DNA from: JALOTE01 sp031422195
Lineage (GTDB): Bacteria; Pseudomonadota; Alphaproteobacteria; Rhizobiales; Rhizobiaceae
Length of the DNA: 18,818 nucleotides
Direction: 5' to 3'
NCBI GenBank assembly: GCA_031422195.1
Contig: JANOPZ010000033.1
Span: forward strand, 1 to 18,818
Within the stretch, counting starts at the first letter, position 1, and every line of letters begins with the position of its first letter. The position numbers and the translations under genes are program-made. The notes under the pieces were generated by a model that was given only the letters and a program-made list of their open reading frames with translations, did not search any database and was not told the DNA's origin. Below, in pieces: positions 6,654 through 14,006 of the stretch.

Positions 6654-8604
6654 CAACGATAACGCCGCATGGCTCTAACTCAAGTGTTCCAACCAATACT
6701 TGATAGGCTGTCAGAAGATGTGAGACATCCACTGCGTCCGGTCCATGATTGAACACAAACCGCAAACGACCCTGATCGCGCAAGCGAATGCCTTGGTGAA
6801 GTGTCAACGTTTCCAAGCCTGCTTGTCCTGCCAATGCCCTATAAAGGGTACGGTTGGTGTCAGGGTCTGCCCATCCAGTGATATAATGAACACGGCCTGC
6901 TTGATCTGAAATATGAAAGGCTTCGCCATCGCCCGTGGTGGTATGAACAATGACACCCTCGCCCGCTGTAATAAATTCTCGCCAGCATTTGACGTGGCCA
7001 CCCGCCACAAAATCAACCGGTGAATGTTCGGGGAGTGAATCAATCCGGCGCACTTTGAAATTCAGCCATTTTTGAATGGCTGCGCCCGGTGGCAATGTTG
7101 CCGGAATGGCAAAATCGGCGGTCTTTGCGCCGGTGCGCGGACCAAGGACGACCAATTGGGTGGCAGGATCAAGCGATGCTATAAAATCGTCTGGTGCAGA
7201 AAACAAAGCTGGCGCTACCACCATTTTATAGCCCGCCGCTGAACCGGCTTTGGGCCGGACAATATCAACCGACAAGCCATTGCCGCGGAGTGCGCGGTAA
7301 ACATCCATCATCAAACCCAAATAGGAAAAACTGGCGGCTTGAGGTTGTATTTGGTGCGCCCAAGCACTTTCATAATCAAACACCAATGCCACATCGGATT
7401 TTGAGGGTTCAAGCAAGATATCTTGTTTTTCTATTTCGGCGGCAATGTCGCGTGAGGCATACCATGCTTCGTTCAATGTCGAATCGGGCAGCAGCAGCGC
7501 TTCATGCATTTGCTCTTGTGCAAACGGCGCTTGGCGCCAACGGAAATATGACACCAGTTCTGCACCGGCTGCAAATGCCTCCCATGTCCACATCCGCACC
7601 GCCCCTTTGGCAGGAGCGGGGTTGTGAGGTGCCCAGTTTACCGGGCCGGGCTGCTGCTCCATGATCCACAACCGCCCGTGCCCGCACGCACGGTAAAGAT
7701 CATGGTGAAACGCCTGCGCATCAGGATCACCGACCCGCATGTAACGCTTACGGCGCTCTGGCGCGTTTTGGTCGCGATCTAAAAACCCGATCGGGTAGCT
7801 GTCCCACGTCGCCACATCTAAATCATCTGAGACGGCAAAATGATCAAATGCAGTAAACCAGCCCATGAAATTATGCACAATATCGCGGCCCGGTGAATAG
7901 CCACGAATAATGTCAGTTTGCAGCCTGTTGAACGATACCACTTTATCAGAGCAATAGCGTTGAAAATCCAATCGGTGCGAGGGGTTGGTTTCAGTGACCG
8001 CCAAATTGGGCAGGTCAATCTCGTCAAAGGAGCGGTATTCCATCGACCAAAATACGTTGCCCCATGCGCGGTTCAAAGCCTGCGGTGATTGGTATTTTTG
8101 AGACAGCCATTCGCGAAAGCCGTGCTTTGCAGCATCAGAATAGCTTTCCACCGTATCATGGCAACCATACTCATTATCGGTTTGCCACGCCACAATGGCT
8201 GGGTGCTTGCCATAGCGCTCCGCCAGCAACTCAACAATCCGCACGCATTCGCGGCGGTAACCCTCGTGGCTGAAACAATAGTGGCGCCGGGAACCAAATT
8301 TGCGCGGATTGCCTTGTGCGTCCACGCCAAGCATCGATGGCATTTCATCTACCAACCATTTGGGTGGGGTGGCAGTGGGCGTGCCGAGCACGATTTTAAG
8401 GCCGGCTTTGGCAAGAGTATCAACCGCGCGGTCGAGCCAATCCAATTCATACTGGCCGGGCTCAGGTTCCATCCGCGACCATGCAAATTCACCGATTCGC
8501 ACATGGGAAATGCCCGCTTCCACCATTTTGGCAGCATCCCATTCCCAGCGGGCCTCATCCCAATGCTCAGGGTAATAACAAACGCCGAGGAGTGGCTTGG
8601 TCAT
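6640..8604 (-). CDS. GH42 beta-galactosidase
   Basis: This 654-residue glycoside hydrolase family 42 enzyme releases beta-linked galactose from galactosides. It begins LGVCYYPEHW, the family's characteristic opening of the TIM barrel. The acid/base Glu145 lies in WQTDNEYGCH (140–149) and the nucleophile Glu316 in LWIMEQQPGPVNW (about 312–324). HVRIGEFAWSRMEP and the trimerisation and C-terminal beta domains follow the usual order at normal length. There is no signal peptide, so it acts in the cytoplasm on imported substrate. It is the last gene of the galactoside series, 186 nt after the lactonase gene, with a long inverted repeat in the gap and only a weak ribosome-binding site, so it may be expressed differently from the genes before it. 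Family assignment is firm; the natural substrate (lactose, galacto-oligosaccharide or plant/algal galactoside) is unknown. Confidence 0.95.
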   Translation of the reverse strand: MTKPLLGVCYYPEHWDEARWEWDAAKMVEAGISHVRIGEFAWSRMEPEPGQYELDWLDRAVDTLAKAGLKIVLGTPTATPPKWLVDEMPSMLGVDAQGNPRKFGSRRHYCFSHEGYRRECVRIVELLAERYGKHPAIVAWQTDNEYGCHDTVESYSDAAKHGFREWLSQKYQSPQALNRAWGNVFWSMEYRSFDEIDLPNLAVTETNPSHRLDFQRYCSDKVVSFNRLQTDIIRGYSPGRDIVHNFMGWFTAFDHFAVSDDLDVATWDSYPIGFLDRDQNAPERRKRYMRVGDPDAQAFHHDLYRACGHGRLWIMEQQPGPVNWAPHNPAPAKGAVRMWTWEAFAAGAELVSYFRWRQAPFAQEQMHEALLLPDSTLNEAWYASRDIAAEIEKQDILLEPSKSDVALVFDYESAWAHQIQPQAASFSYLGLMMDVYRALRGNGLSVDIVRPKAGSAAGYKMVVAPALFSAPDDFIASLDPATQLVVLGPRTGAKTADFAIPATLPPGAAIQKWLNFKVRRIDSLPEHSPVDFVAGGHVKCWREFITAGEGVIVHTTTGDGEAFHISDQAGRVHYITGWADPDTNRTLYRALAGQAGLETLTLHQGIRLRDQGRLRFVFNHGPDAVDVSHLLTAYQVLVGTLELEPCGVIVAKRL

Positions 8605-8635
8605 GGGGTGGCACTTTCGTTTCGAGGGCAGGATA

Positions 8636-8763
8636 TTAGAAGTTAGTCACCCCCGCCCTTCTTGTGCGGGGGACTAGGCTTTTTTCGGGTCTCAACTGCC
8701 AAACAAATCAATAGGTCCTGACCCTAGGTTTCCGCACAAGCGGCGGGAATGACTAAATTCTAA
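8636..8763. repeat. Imperfect 128-bp palindromic intergenic element
   Basis: The gap between the lactonase and GH42 genes holds two arms of about 40 bp in inverted orientation. The left arm begins TTAGAAGTTAGTCA (8636–8649) and the complement of the right arm begins TTAGAATTTAGTCA (8763–8750). Both then contain a CCCGCC block, a CTTGTGCGG block and a CTAGG block with small differences. Each arm can also fold alone; the left gives CCCCCGC (8650–8656) with GCGGGGG (8666–8672), and T6 follows at 8680–8685. No ORF is present. It resembles the dispersed palindromic repeats or MITE-like elements of bacterial genomes. It could stabilise or end the upstream mRNA. Confidence 0.75.
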
Positions 8764-8790
8764 ATTTTGGAAATAAGTTAAGATCACTTT

Positions 8791-9663
8791 TCACAGCGCC
8801 ACTGAAGGTTCCGCCCGCCCGCGAAGCCCGAGTTCCACAATATAGGTTTTACCCGCTTCAGGGTCAGCTTTGCGTTGGGCTTCATCCATATGCTGCCAAG
8901 CCGATGTCACCGCTAAACCACCTAAACCCGTGCCATAAAAAGCGGGGCAGGATGGTTGTTTCATCGGCATGGCAATCGACTTAATCCGTGCACCTTCCGG
9001 ATTGTAACAATCCAAAGAGCCTGCACCCCAACGCGCATTCCAAATCTGGCCGTCGCCATCGCAAACCGACCCGTCCAGCCCGCCTTCATCATTGCTGCTA
9101 TCAAAAAACACCGATGGCTCGCCAATTGGCAACCCCAATATGGGGTCGCAATCAACGCGCATCATTTTATTGACTGCGGTGTCGGTGAAGTAAGCTTTGC
9201 GGCCGTCAGGCGAAAAGCAAATCGCATTGGGAATGGAAATATCAGAATATAATTTTTTAACTTCGCCTTCGCGGTACCAATAAATCGCACCGGCTTGATG
9301 CTCCGCATTTTTGCCCATTGTGCCAAACCATAATGCACCTGACGGGTGGGTGCGGCTGTCATTGGAACGTGTGATTTTATTTGTCTCTTCAATTGCAACA
9401 CGGCGGATCAAACGGCCCGTCACGCGGTCGCGCACATAAAGGCCGTCTTCAGCCACAACCAATTGGCGGTCGCCATCAATTGACGCCAAGGCGCTGGCCA
9501 TAAATGGCAGTTGGTGCGCTGTAAAACGGCCGTCACCCGTGCGTTGTTCAAGCAGACGTTGGCCCGTGATATCAAACCAAAACAGCGTTTGCGATGTAAC
9601 GTCGAAGGTTGGCCCCTCGCCCAGCTCGCTGACGTCAGGCGAAAAGAGTGTGATTTCCGTCAT
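8791..9663 (-). CDS. SMP-30/gluconolactonase-family sugar lactonase
   Basis: This 290-residue six-bladed beta-propeller protein belongs to the SMP-30/regucalcin/gluconolactonase family, which opens aldonolactones in a divalent-metal-dependent reaction. Conserved metal-site positions are visible: Glu16 in ELGEGPTFD, Asn101 in SNDSRTHPSG, Asn146 in IPNAICFSPDG and Asp197 in GGLDGSVCDGDG. There is no signal peptide, so it is cytosolic. Between dgoA and the beta-galactosidase its likely substrate is D-galactono-lactone, made by the SDR dehydrogenase of the same gene series; that is inference from context. It starts 21 nt after the dgoA stop with a weak ribosome-binding site. A lactonase for another sugar acid cannot be excluded. 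Confidence 0.88.
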   Translation of the reverse strand: MTEITLFSPDVSELGEGPTFDVTSQTLFWFDITGQRLLEQRTGDGRFTAHQLPFMASALASIDGDRQLVVAEDGLYVRDRVTGRLIRRVAIEETNKITRSNDSRTHPSGALWFGTMGKNAEHQAGAIYWYREGEVKKLYSDISIPNAICFSPDGRKAYFTDTAVNKMMRVDCDPILGLPIGEPSVFFDSSNDEGGLDGSVCDGDGQIWNARWGAGSLDCYNPEGARIKSIAMPMKQPSCPAFYGTGLGGLAVTSAWQHMDEAQRKADPEAGKTYIVELGLRGRAEPSVAL

Positions 9664-9684
9664 GTTAAAAGCCCATATAAGAAA

Positions 9685-10326
9685 TTAAACCGACTGGCCG
9701 ACAAACGCGTCGTCCCAAGCAGCAACCGCCTTGGCGGCACGTTTTCCAACCTCATCGGCTTCCATGCCGGGTTTGTAAAGGCTTGAGCCAAGGCCAAATG
9801 TGCTAACTCCGATGGCACCATAGGCTATAAAATCTTTATCAGTTACGCCGCCAACCGCGCCGATCCGGCAGCCTTTTGGCAAAATCGCTGACAGCGCTTT
9901 GATACCATCAGGCCCAAGAGCGCTGGCCGGGAAAAACTTGAGGCCGGTTGCACCGAGTTTAAGCGCAAACAGCGCTTCGGTAGCGGTAAACACACCGGGC
10001 ATAGATACAAATTTATGCAACCGTGCGCGCGCCATAACGTCTGCATCAATATTTGGCGAAATCATCAAGGTACCGCCGGCATCATTCAAACGGTCGGCAT
10101 CGTCTGCGGTCAGCACCGTTCCCGCGCCAATCAAAACGCCGGGAAATGCATTGACCAGTTTCGTGATGGAATTGAACGGGTCTGGCGAATTTAGCGGCAC
10201 TTCAATCGCTGTGATACCGGCTTTAATCAGCGCCTCGCCAATATTTTCAGCTTCACTTGGCTTCAGACCACGCAGGATCGCAATCAAATCGCGTTTGAGG
10301 CCCGGCCATTTGGCAGAAGGGATCAT
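9685..10326 (-). CDS. dgoA: 2-dehydro-3-deoxy-6-phosphogalactonate aldolase
   Basis: The 213-residue protein is a class I KDPG/KDPGal-type aldolase that cleaves 2-dehydro-3-deoxy-6-phosphogalactonate into pyruvate and D-glyceraldehyde-3-phosphate. The Schiff-base lysine is Lys130 in GLKFFPAS, the catalytic glutamate Glu42 lies in AIEVPLNSP, and Arg19 in ILRGL contributes to carboxylate binding. VLIGAGTVL and GAVGGV are further family marks. Preference for the galacto over the gluco epimer is inferred from the overlapping dgoK and from the IEVPLNSP motif of DgoA-type enzymes. Its ATG overlaps the dgoK stop as ATGA, with AAGG eight bases upstream, so translation is probably coupled. Confidence 0.93.
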   Translation of the reverse strand: MIPSAKWPGLKRDLIAILRGLKPSEAENIGEALIKAGITAIEVPLNSPDPFNSITKLVNAFPGVLIGAGTVLTADDADRLNDAGGTLMISPNIDADVMARARLHKFVSMPGVFTATEALFALKLGATGLKFFPASALGPDGIKALSAILPKGCRIGAVGGVTDKDFIAYGAIGVSTFGLGSSLYKPGMEADEVGKRAAKAVAAWDDAFVGQSV

Positions 10327-11270
10327 TCGGCAGCCCTTATCTTATTGTTTTGAAAATGGTGAGCTGCACTCAAAAGACCAGCGCGCACCATGGCTGATCC
10401 GTCTTGGATATGCGGGTTAAAACCAGCAATCGATAGCGCGGCATGATACAAAAGACCAAGCGAACCAGAGCCAATAATATGGATATCGCCGCTTGATTGA
10501 CCCAATATTGCCGACGCATCGCGGATTTCAGTCCCGATCAACAAGCCCGACAAAGCAGCACTGGATTGCTCAGCGTTGGTGTGATTGACCAAGGAAGCTG
10601 CACGGATTGAAAACAGGCGGCCAAGCCCGCCGTCTTTTGTCAAGCCAATTTGCACATGCTCAAGAAACAGCGGATCAATGGCTGAAACTTTTGCCTCGTT
10701 TCCCGTTGAATGACGCAAAATGGAATGCTGGCGCAACAGTGCATAAAGTTCACCCGTCATCGCGCTCACAAAATCAACAATCGCGCCGTTTTGTAACGTC
10801 ACCCATTTTGAGTGGGTGCCAGGCAGACAAGCCAATCCATCGGTCACATTTTTTGCAACACTCAAGCCAAGCAATTGCGTTTCTTCGCCGCGCATCACAT
10901 CAGGGCGCGAAGCCAGTTTGCGGGCAACGCCCGGCAGTATGCGGATGGTTCGATGATGCGACGCGAAGGTTACGCTTTGAGAGGCTAAACGAGCCAGAGC
11001 CACCGGTGTTTCAGCATAGGCAGCCTCGCGCCAGCCTTGGCGCGAGCCTGCCATGCCGCAAATCATTGCTGGCAAGTCTTGTGATGCACCAAGTGCGGTT
11101 AAAACCCGCTCTAATACGGATGCAAATGCGTCAGCAGCCAAAGAACCCATGCCGTCTGCCGTCATCTGCTCTGCAATAACAGCGCCGCTGTGATCTGCCA
11201 GCCATACGCGCAAGTTTGTTGTGCCCCAATCAACAAGAGCAAAAGCGGCTTGTTGAACAGGCGCTGTCAT
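10323..11270 (-). CDS. dgoK: 2-dehydro-3-deoxygalactonokinase
   Basis: DgoK phosphorylates 2-dehydro-3-deoxy-D-galactonate with ATP at C6, the kinase step of the De Ley–Doudoroff pathway. The 315-residue protein has the ASKHA-like phosphate motif DWGTTNLR starting at Asp14, then MAGSRQGW, RGEETQLLG, LPGTHSKW and MTGELYALLR, all characteristic of the DgoK family. A C-terminal IIGSGSLGLLYHAAL segment probably contacts nucleotide. The length is normal. Both ends overlap neighbours by four bases (ATGA with the SDR gene before it and with dgoA after it), a strong sign of one cotranscribed, translationally coupled unit. Confidence 0.93.
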   Translation of the reverse strand: MTAPVQQAAFALVDWGTTNLRVWLADHSGAVIAEQMTADGMGSLAADAFASVLERVLTALGASQDLPAMICGMAGSRQGWREAAYAETPVALARLASQSVTFASHHRTIRILPGVARKLASRPDVMRGEETQLLGLSVAKNVTDGLACLPGTHSKWVTLQNGAIVDFVSAMTGELYALLRQHSILRHSTGNEAKVSAIDPLFLEHVQIGLTKDGGLGRLFSIRAASLVNHTNAEQSSAALSGLLIGTEIRDASAILGQSSGDIHIIGSGSLGLLYHAALSIAGFNPHIQDGSAMVRAGLLSAAHHFQNNKIRAAE

Positions 11271-12046
11271 CCGGTCACAACCACGCCGCCATCAACGACC
11301 AAAGCTTGGCCTGTCATCATACGGCTGGCATCCGATGCTAAAAACAAAGTGGGGCAAACCATATCTTCCGGCGGAATTTCAGACTTAAGACACTGGCGTT
11401 CCATATGTTTGGCCAAGTGCTCGCCCTCATCGCCCACCCATAAATCCTTTTGGCGTTGGGTGATAACCCAGCCCGGGGACAGCGCATTACAACGAATGTT
11501 AAAAGACCCGAGTTCGCGCGCAATCGAGCGCGTCATGCCGTTAATGGCCGATTTGGCCGCTGTGTAAGACGGATAACCCGCATTCCCCATCATATAGGAA
11601 ATCGACGAGAGGTTGATGATGGAGCCCCAACGGGCTTTGCGCATCGCAGGAGCGACCGCTTGAATCGCAAAGTAATGATGGCGCAAATTAACACTCATCA
11701 TGTGGTTCCAGCCTTCAACCGTCAGTTCATCCAACGTGTGGCGGTTGTCCCAAGCGGCATTATTGACCAGCACTTCAATATCGCCATGCGCTGCGGCAGA
11801 TTGCTCAATTGAAACTTTTAATGCCGGAATATCTGTAACATCGCATTTTATGAACAACGGCCGGTTGCCATATTCACGCTCCAACCTGTCGCAGAGTTCA
11901 GTTGCATCTGAGCGTTGAACAAACGCCACTTTGCAGCCCTGCGAAATAAACCCTTCCGTCAAAAACTCACCGATGCCGGAGCCGCCGCCGGAGATCCAAA
12001 CAGAACGGCCTTTAAGGTCCGGAAAATTGGCAGGAAGATTCATCAT
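11267..12046 (-). CDS. SDR-family dehydrogenase, probable galactose 1-dehydrogenase
   Basis: This 259-residue classical short-chain dehydrogenase/reductase has the cofactor motif GGGSGIG (residues 20–26), NNAA (95–98) and the catalytic Ser148, Tyr161 and Lys165 (YTAAK). In this operon the likely reaction is oxidation of galactose to galactonolactone, but the family is too broad to fix the substrate from sequence. After the second beta strand the sequence reads VQRS rather than carrying the usual Asp, which could indicate NADP rather than NAD use. The frame is open to 12088, overlapping the permease gene. The start at 12046 lies seven bases after the permease stop and removes a non-conserved extension; a second ATG at 12043 is equally possible. 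Its stop overlaps the dgoK start. Confidence 0.88.
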   Translation of the reverse strand: MMNLPANFPDLKGRSVWISGGGSGIGEFLTEGFISQGCKVAFVQRSDATELCDRLEREYGNRPLFIKCDVTDIPALKVSIEQSAAAHGDIEVLVNNAAWDNRHTLDELTVEGWNHMMSVNLRHHYFAIQAVAPAMRKARWGSIINLSSISYMMGNAGYPSYTAAKSAINGMTRSIARELGSFNIRCNALSPGWVITQRQKDLWVGDEGEHLAKHMERQCLKSEIPPEDMVCPTLFLASDASRMMTGQALVVDGGVVVTG

Positions 12047-12053
12047 CAGTATT

Positions 12054-12902
12054 TCAGCCTTTGGTTGCGCCAAGCGTGAGCCCGGCAATAAAGTGTTTTT
12101 GCATCAGGAAAAACATCAGCACTGGCGGCAGAGCGGCCATGATTGAACCAGCAGACACCAGATGCCACTGCGCAATCCATTGGCCATTGAGTGACGACAG
12201 ACCGGCGGTCACCGGTTGATGATCAGGGCCGGATGTCAGAACGGTGGCCCAAAAAAACTCATTCCAAATGAAGGTGAAAATCAGCACCGACAAAGCGGCA
12301 ATTGCTGGCCGCATCAGCGGGAGCACGATATGCCAGAAAATTTTGATTTCACTGACGCCTTCAACGCGCGCCGACTCAATCAATTCAAACGGCAACGCTT
12401 TGATAAAGTTGCGCATGAACAATGTACAAAATCCGGTCTGAAACGCGACATGAAACAGGATCAACCCCTGATAGCTGTCATACATGCCCAATTGCAAAGT
12501 AAGGTCACGCACGGGCACCATTAGAATTTGGAATGGCACGAAATTTCCGGCAACAAACATGAAAAACAACAATAAGTTCGATTTGAACTTATAAACCGCT
12601 AGCGCAAAACCGGCGAGGCACGATAAAATCAATGTACCCACAACCGTCGGAATCGTCACAAAAAATGAGTTCCGCATATATTTGGCCATCGGCGTGTTGG
12701 TAAAGATATCAACATAATTGCGCCATTCAAACGACGACGGCACACCAAAATAATTGCCTTGCGCCAAATCAGAAGCGGGCCGCACTGAGGTAAGCGCAAC
12801 ACCCAAGAGTGGCAAAAGCCATAGCAACAAGGCCAATGGCAACGCTATGGTATACATCCATTGAACGGGTTTTGAGGTTTTTTCGATCGGTGTTGGAAAC
12901 AT
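12054..12902 (-). CDS. Sugar ABC transporter permease, MalG type
   Basis: This 282-residue inner-membrane permease belongs to the carbohydrate uptake (CUT1) family. Six hydrophobic segments are apparent, the first at about residues 16–38. The cytoplasmic EAA loop that docks on the ATPase is at about 176–199 (ESARVEGVSEIKIFWHIV, then LPLMRPA). A short N terminus and a C terminus ending in LTLGATKG fit MalG/LacG-like partners. It begins four bases after the stop of the MalF-type gene and its stop lies seven bases before the SDR start, so it links transport to catabolism in one transcript. The substrate is inferred to be a galactoside from the downstream GH42 and dgo genes. Confidence 0.93.
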   Translation of the reverse strand: MFPTPIEKTSKPVQWMYTIALPLALLLWLLPLLGVALTSVRPASDLAQGNYFGVPSSFEWRNYVDIFTNTPMAKYMRNSFFVTIPTVVGTLILSCLAGFALAVYKFKSNLLLFFMFVAGNFVPFQILMVPVRDLTLQLGMYDSYQGLILFHVAFQTGFCTLFMRNFIKALPFELIESARVEGVSEIKIFWHIVLPLMRPAIAALSVLIFTFIWNEFFWATVLTSGPDHQPVTAGLSSLNGQWIAQWHLVSAGSIMAALPPVLMFFLMQKHFIAGLTLGATKG

Positions 12903-12906
12903 GGTT

Positions 12907-13827
12907 TTATCCCCCCGCCCGTTCGTCGCGGACCATCTTCCAGATAAAGCCGGTGATAAACACCATCATGATCAAGAAAAGAATGACCGCAATCGCCGCG
13001 CCATAGCCCATCCGGTAGCCATACTCCGACAGCGCCTGCTCATACATATAAAACGATAAAACGCGGGATGAGCCAAACGGGCCGCCATCCGTCATAACCG
13101 AAACAATATCGAACGACCTTAGTGCCCCGATGACTGTTACGACCACAGCAATAAAGGTTGCGGGGCGCAGCTGCGGAATAACCACATACCACAGCATCCG
13201 CCAGCCCTTTGCGCCATCCAAACGCGCGGCTTCAATCTGGTCAGGCGAAATATTGTTGAGGCCGGTTAGATAGAGAATCATGCAATAGGCAATTTGTGGC
13301 CAGAGCCCTGCGGCCACCAGCGCATACGTTACCTTATCAGGATCGGCCAAAAATGCGATTCCGGTGCCGGTTGCCCATTCGATCAAGAGATACAGCAAGC
13401 CAAAATTTGGCGCGTAGAACCATGAGAACACCAAACCGACAACAACCTGGCTGATGACGAACGGGAAAAAAAACAGTGATTTATAAAACCTTATGCCCGT
13501 GACTGTTTGATTGAGAAATATAGCAATAAACAAGCCTGCCGGCACGGCGAGCATAAATAGGACCAACCAAATCACGTTATTCTTGAGTGAAATATAAAAA
13601 TTGGCATCGCCAAACAGTTCAACGTAATTGGCCATACCGAGCCACGTCTTTTGACCCAAACCATCCCAATCATAAAACGATAACCAAATTGATGAAATGA
13701 TCGGGTAGATCACGTAAACCACAAACATGAACAGGCCCGGCGCTAAAAACAACCAAGGTGCAAGCGCCCTTTGGTTGGTTTTCCACCATGAGCGCTGTGC
13801 ATAATTTCCGCTGTCAGTAATGGCCAT
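12907..13827 (-). CDS. Sugar ABC transporter permease, MalF type
   Basis: This 306-residue permease of the CUT1 family has about six membrane segments, the first at residues 22–46 after a short cytoplasmic N terminus. The EAA loop lies at about 199–222 (EAARLDGAKGWRMLWYVV, then IPQLRP). SFYDWDGLG after the first segment is typical of MalF/LacF-like proteins. A very strong ribosome-binding site, GGGAGGA, stands eight bases before the ATG. The gene follows the binding-protein gene after 179 nt that contain a terminator hairpin, and is followed after four bases by its MalG-type partner. It would form the heterodimeric channel with that partner, powered by the ATPase encoded at 16329–17396. Confidence 0.93.
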   Translation of the reverse strand: MAITDSGNYAQRSWWKTNQRALAPWLFLAPGLFMFVVYVIYPIISSIWLSFYDWDGLGQKTWLGMANYVELFGDANFYISLKNNVIWLVLFMLAVPAGLFIAIFLNQTVTGIRFYKSLFFFPFVISQVVVGLVFSWFYAPNFGLLYLLIEWATGTGIAFLADPDKVTYALVAAGLWPQIAYCMILYLTGLNNISPDQIEAARLDGAKGWRMLWYVVIPQLRPATFIAVVVTVIGALRSFDIVSVMTDGGPFGSSRVLSFYMYEQALSEYGYRMGYGAAIAVILFLIMMVFITGFIWKMVRDERAGG

Positions 13828-13965
13828 TTAGCGTCCTCCCGCAAGCCGCGCTGGCTGTGCGCACTTACTGCACCGTAGAAAATTAAATCTTGAGCGAAGT
13901 TCAGTTTTGAACCATTTCCAAGAAAGCCACGACAAGGCAGCGTGCCGGGAAAGTGTTCAAATGCC

Positions 13966-13996
13966 AGAAAAAAGGGTGGCCAAAACAGCCACCCTT
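13966..13996 (-). terminator. Terminator/attenuator between binding-protein and permease genes
   Basis: On the minus strand, AAGGGTGGC (13996–13988), a 7-nt loop and GCCACCCTT (13980–13972) form a perfect 9-bp stem whose 3' side runs into six T residues. This is a good intrinsic terminator starting ten bases after the binding-protein stop. With the permease genes in the same direction only 145 nt further on, it probably acts as a partial terminator and 3' protector, lowering permease relative to binding-protein levels. Confidence 0.75.
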
Positions 13997-14006
13997 CGTA
14001 AAAATA

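Noticed and set aside
8089..8646. A 185-codon open frame on the plus strand opposite the GH42 gene.
   Set aside because: It is antisense to highly conserved GH42 sequence and shows no domain pattern or upstream signals of its own.
8650..8685. A hairpin followed by T6 on the plus strand, resembling an intrinsic terminator.
   Set aside because: There is no plus-strand gene upstream that it could serve; it is better explained as one arm of the inverted-repeat element.
10607..11179. A 190-codon open frame on the plus strand opposite dgoK.
   Set aside because: It is a shadow of dgoK; its composition and motifs do not resemble a protein family.
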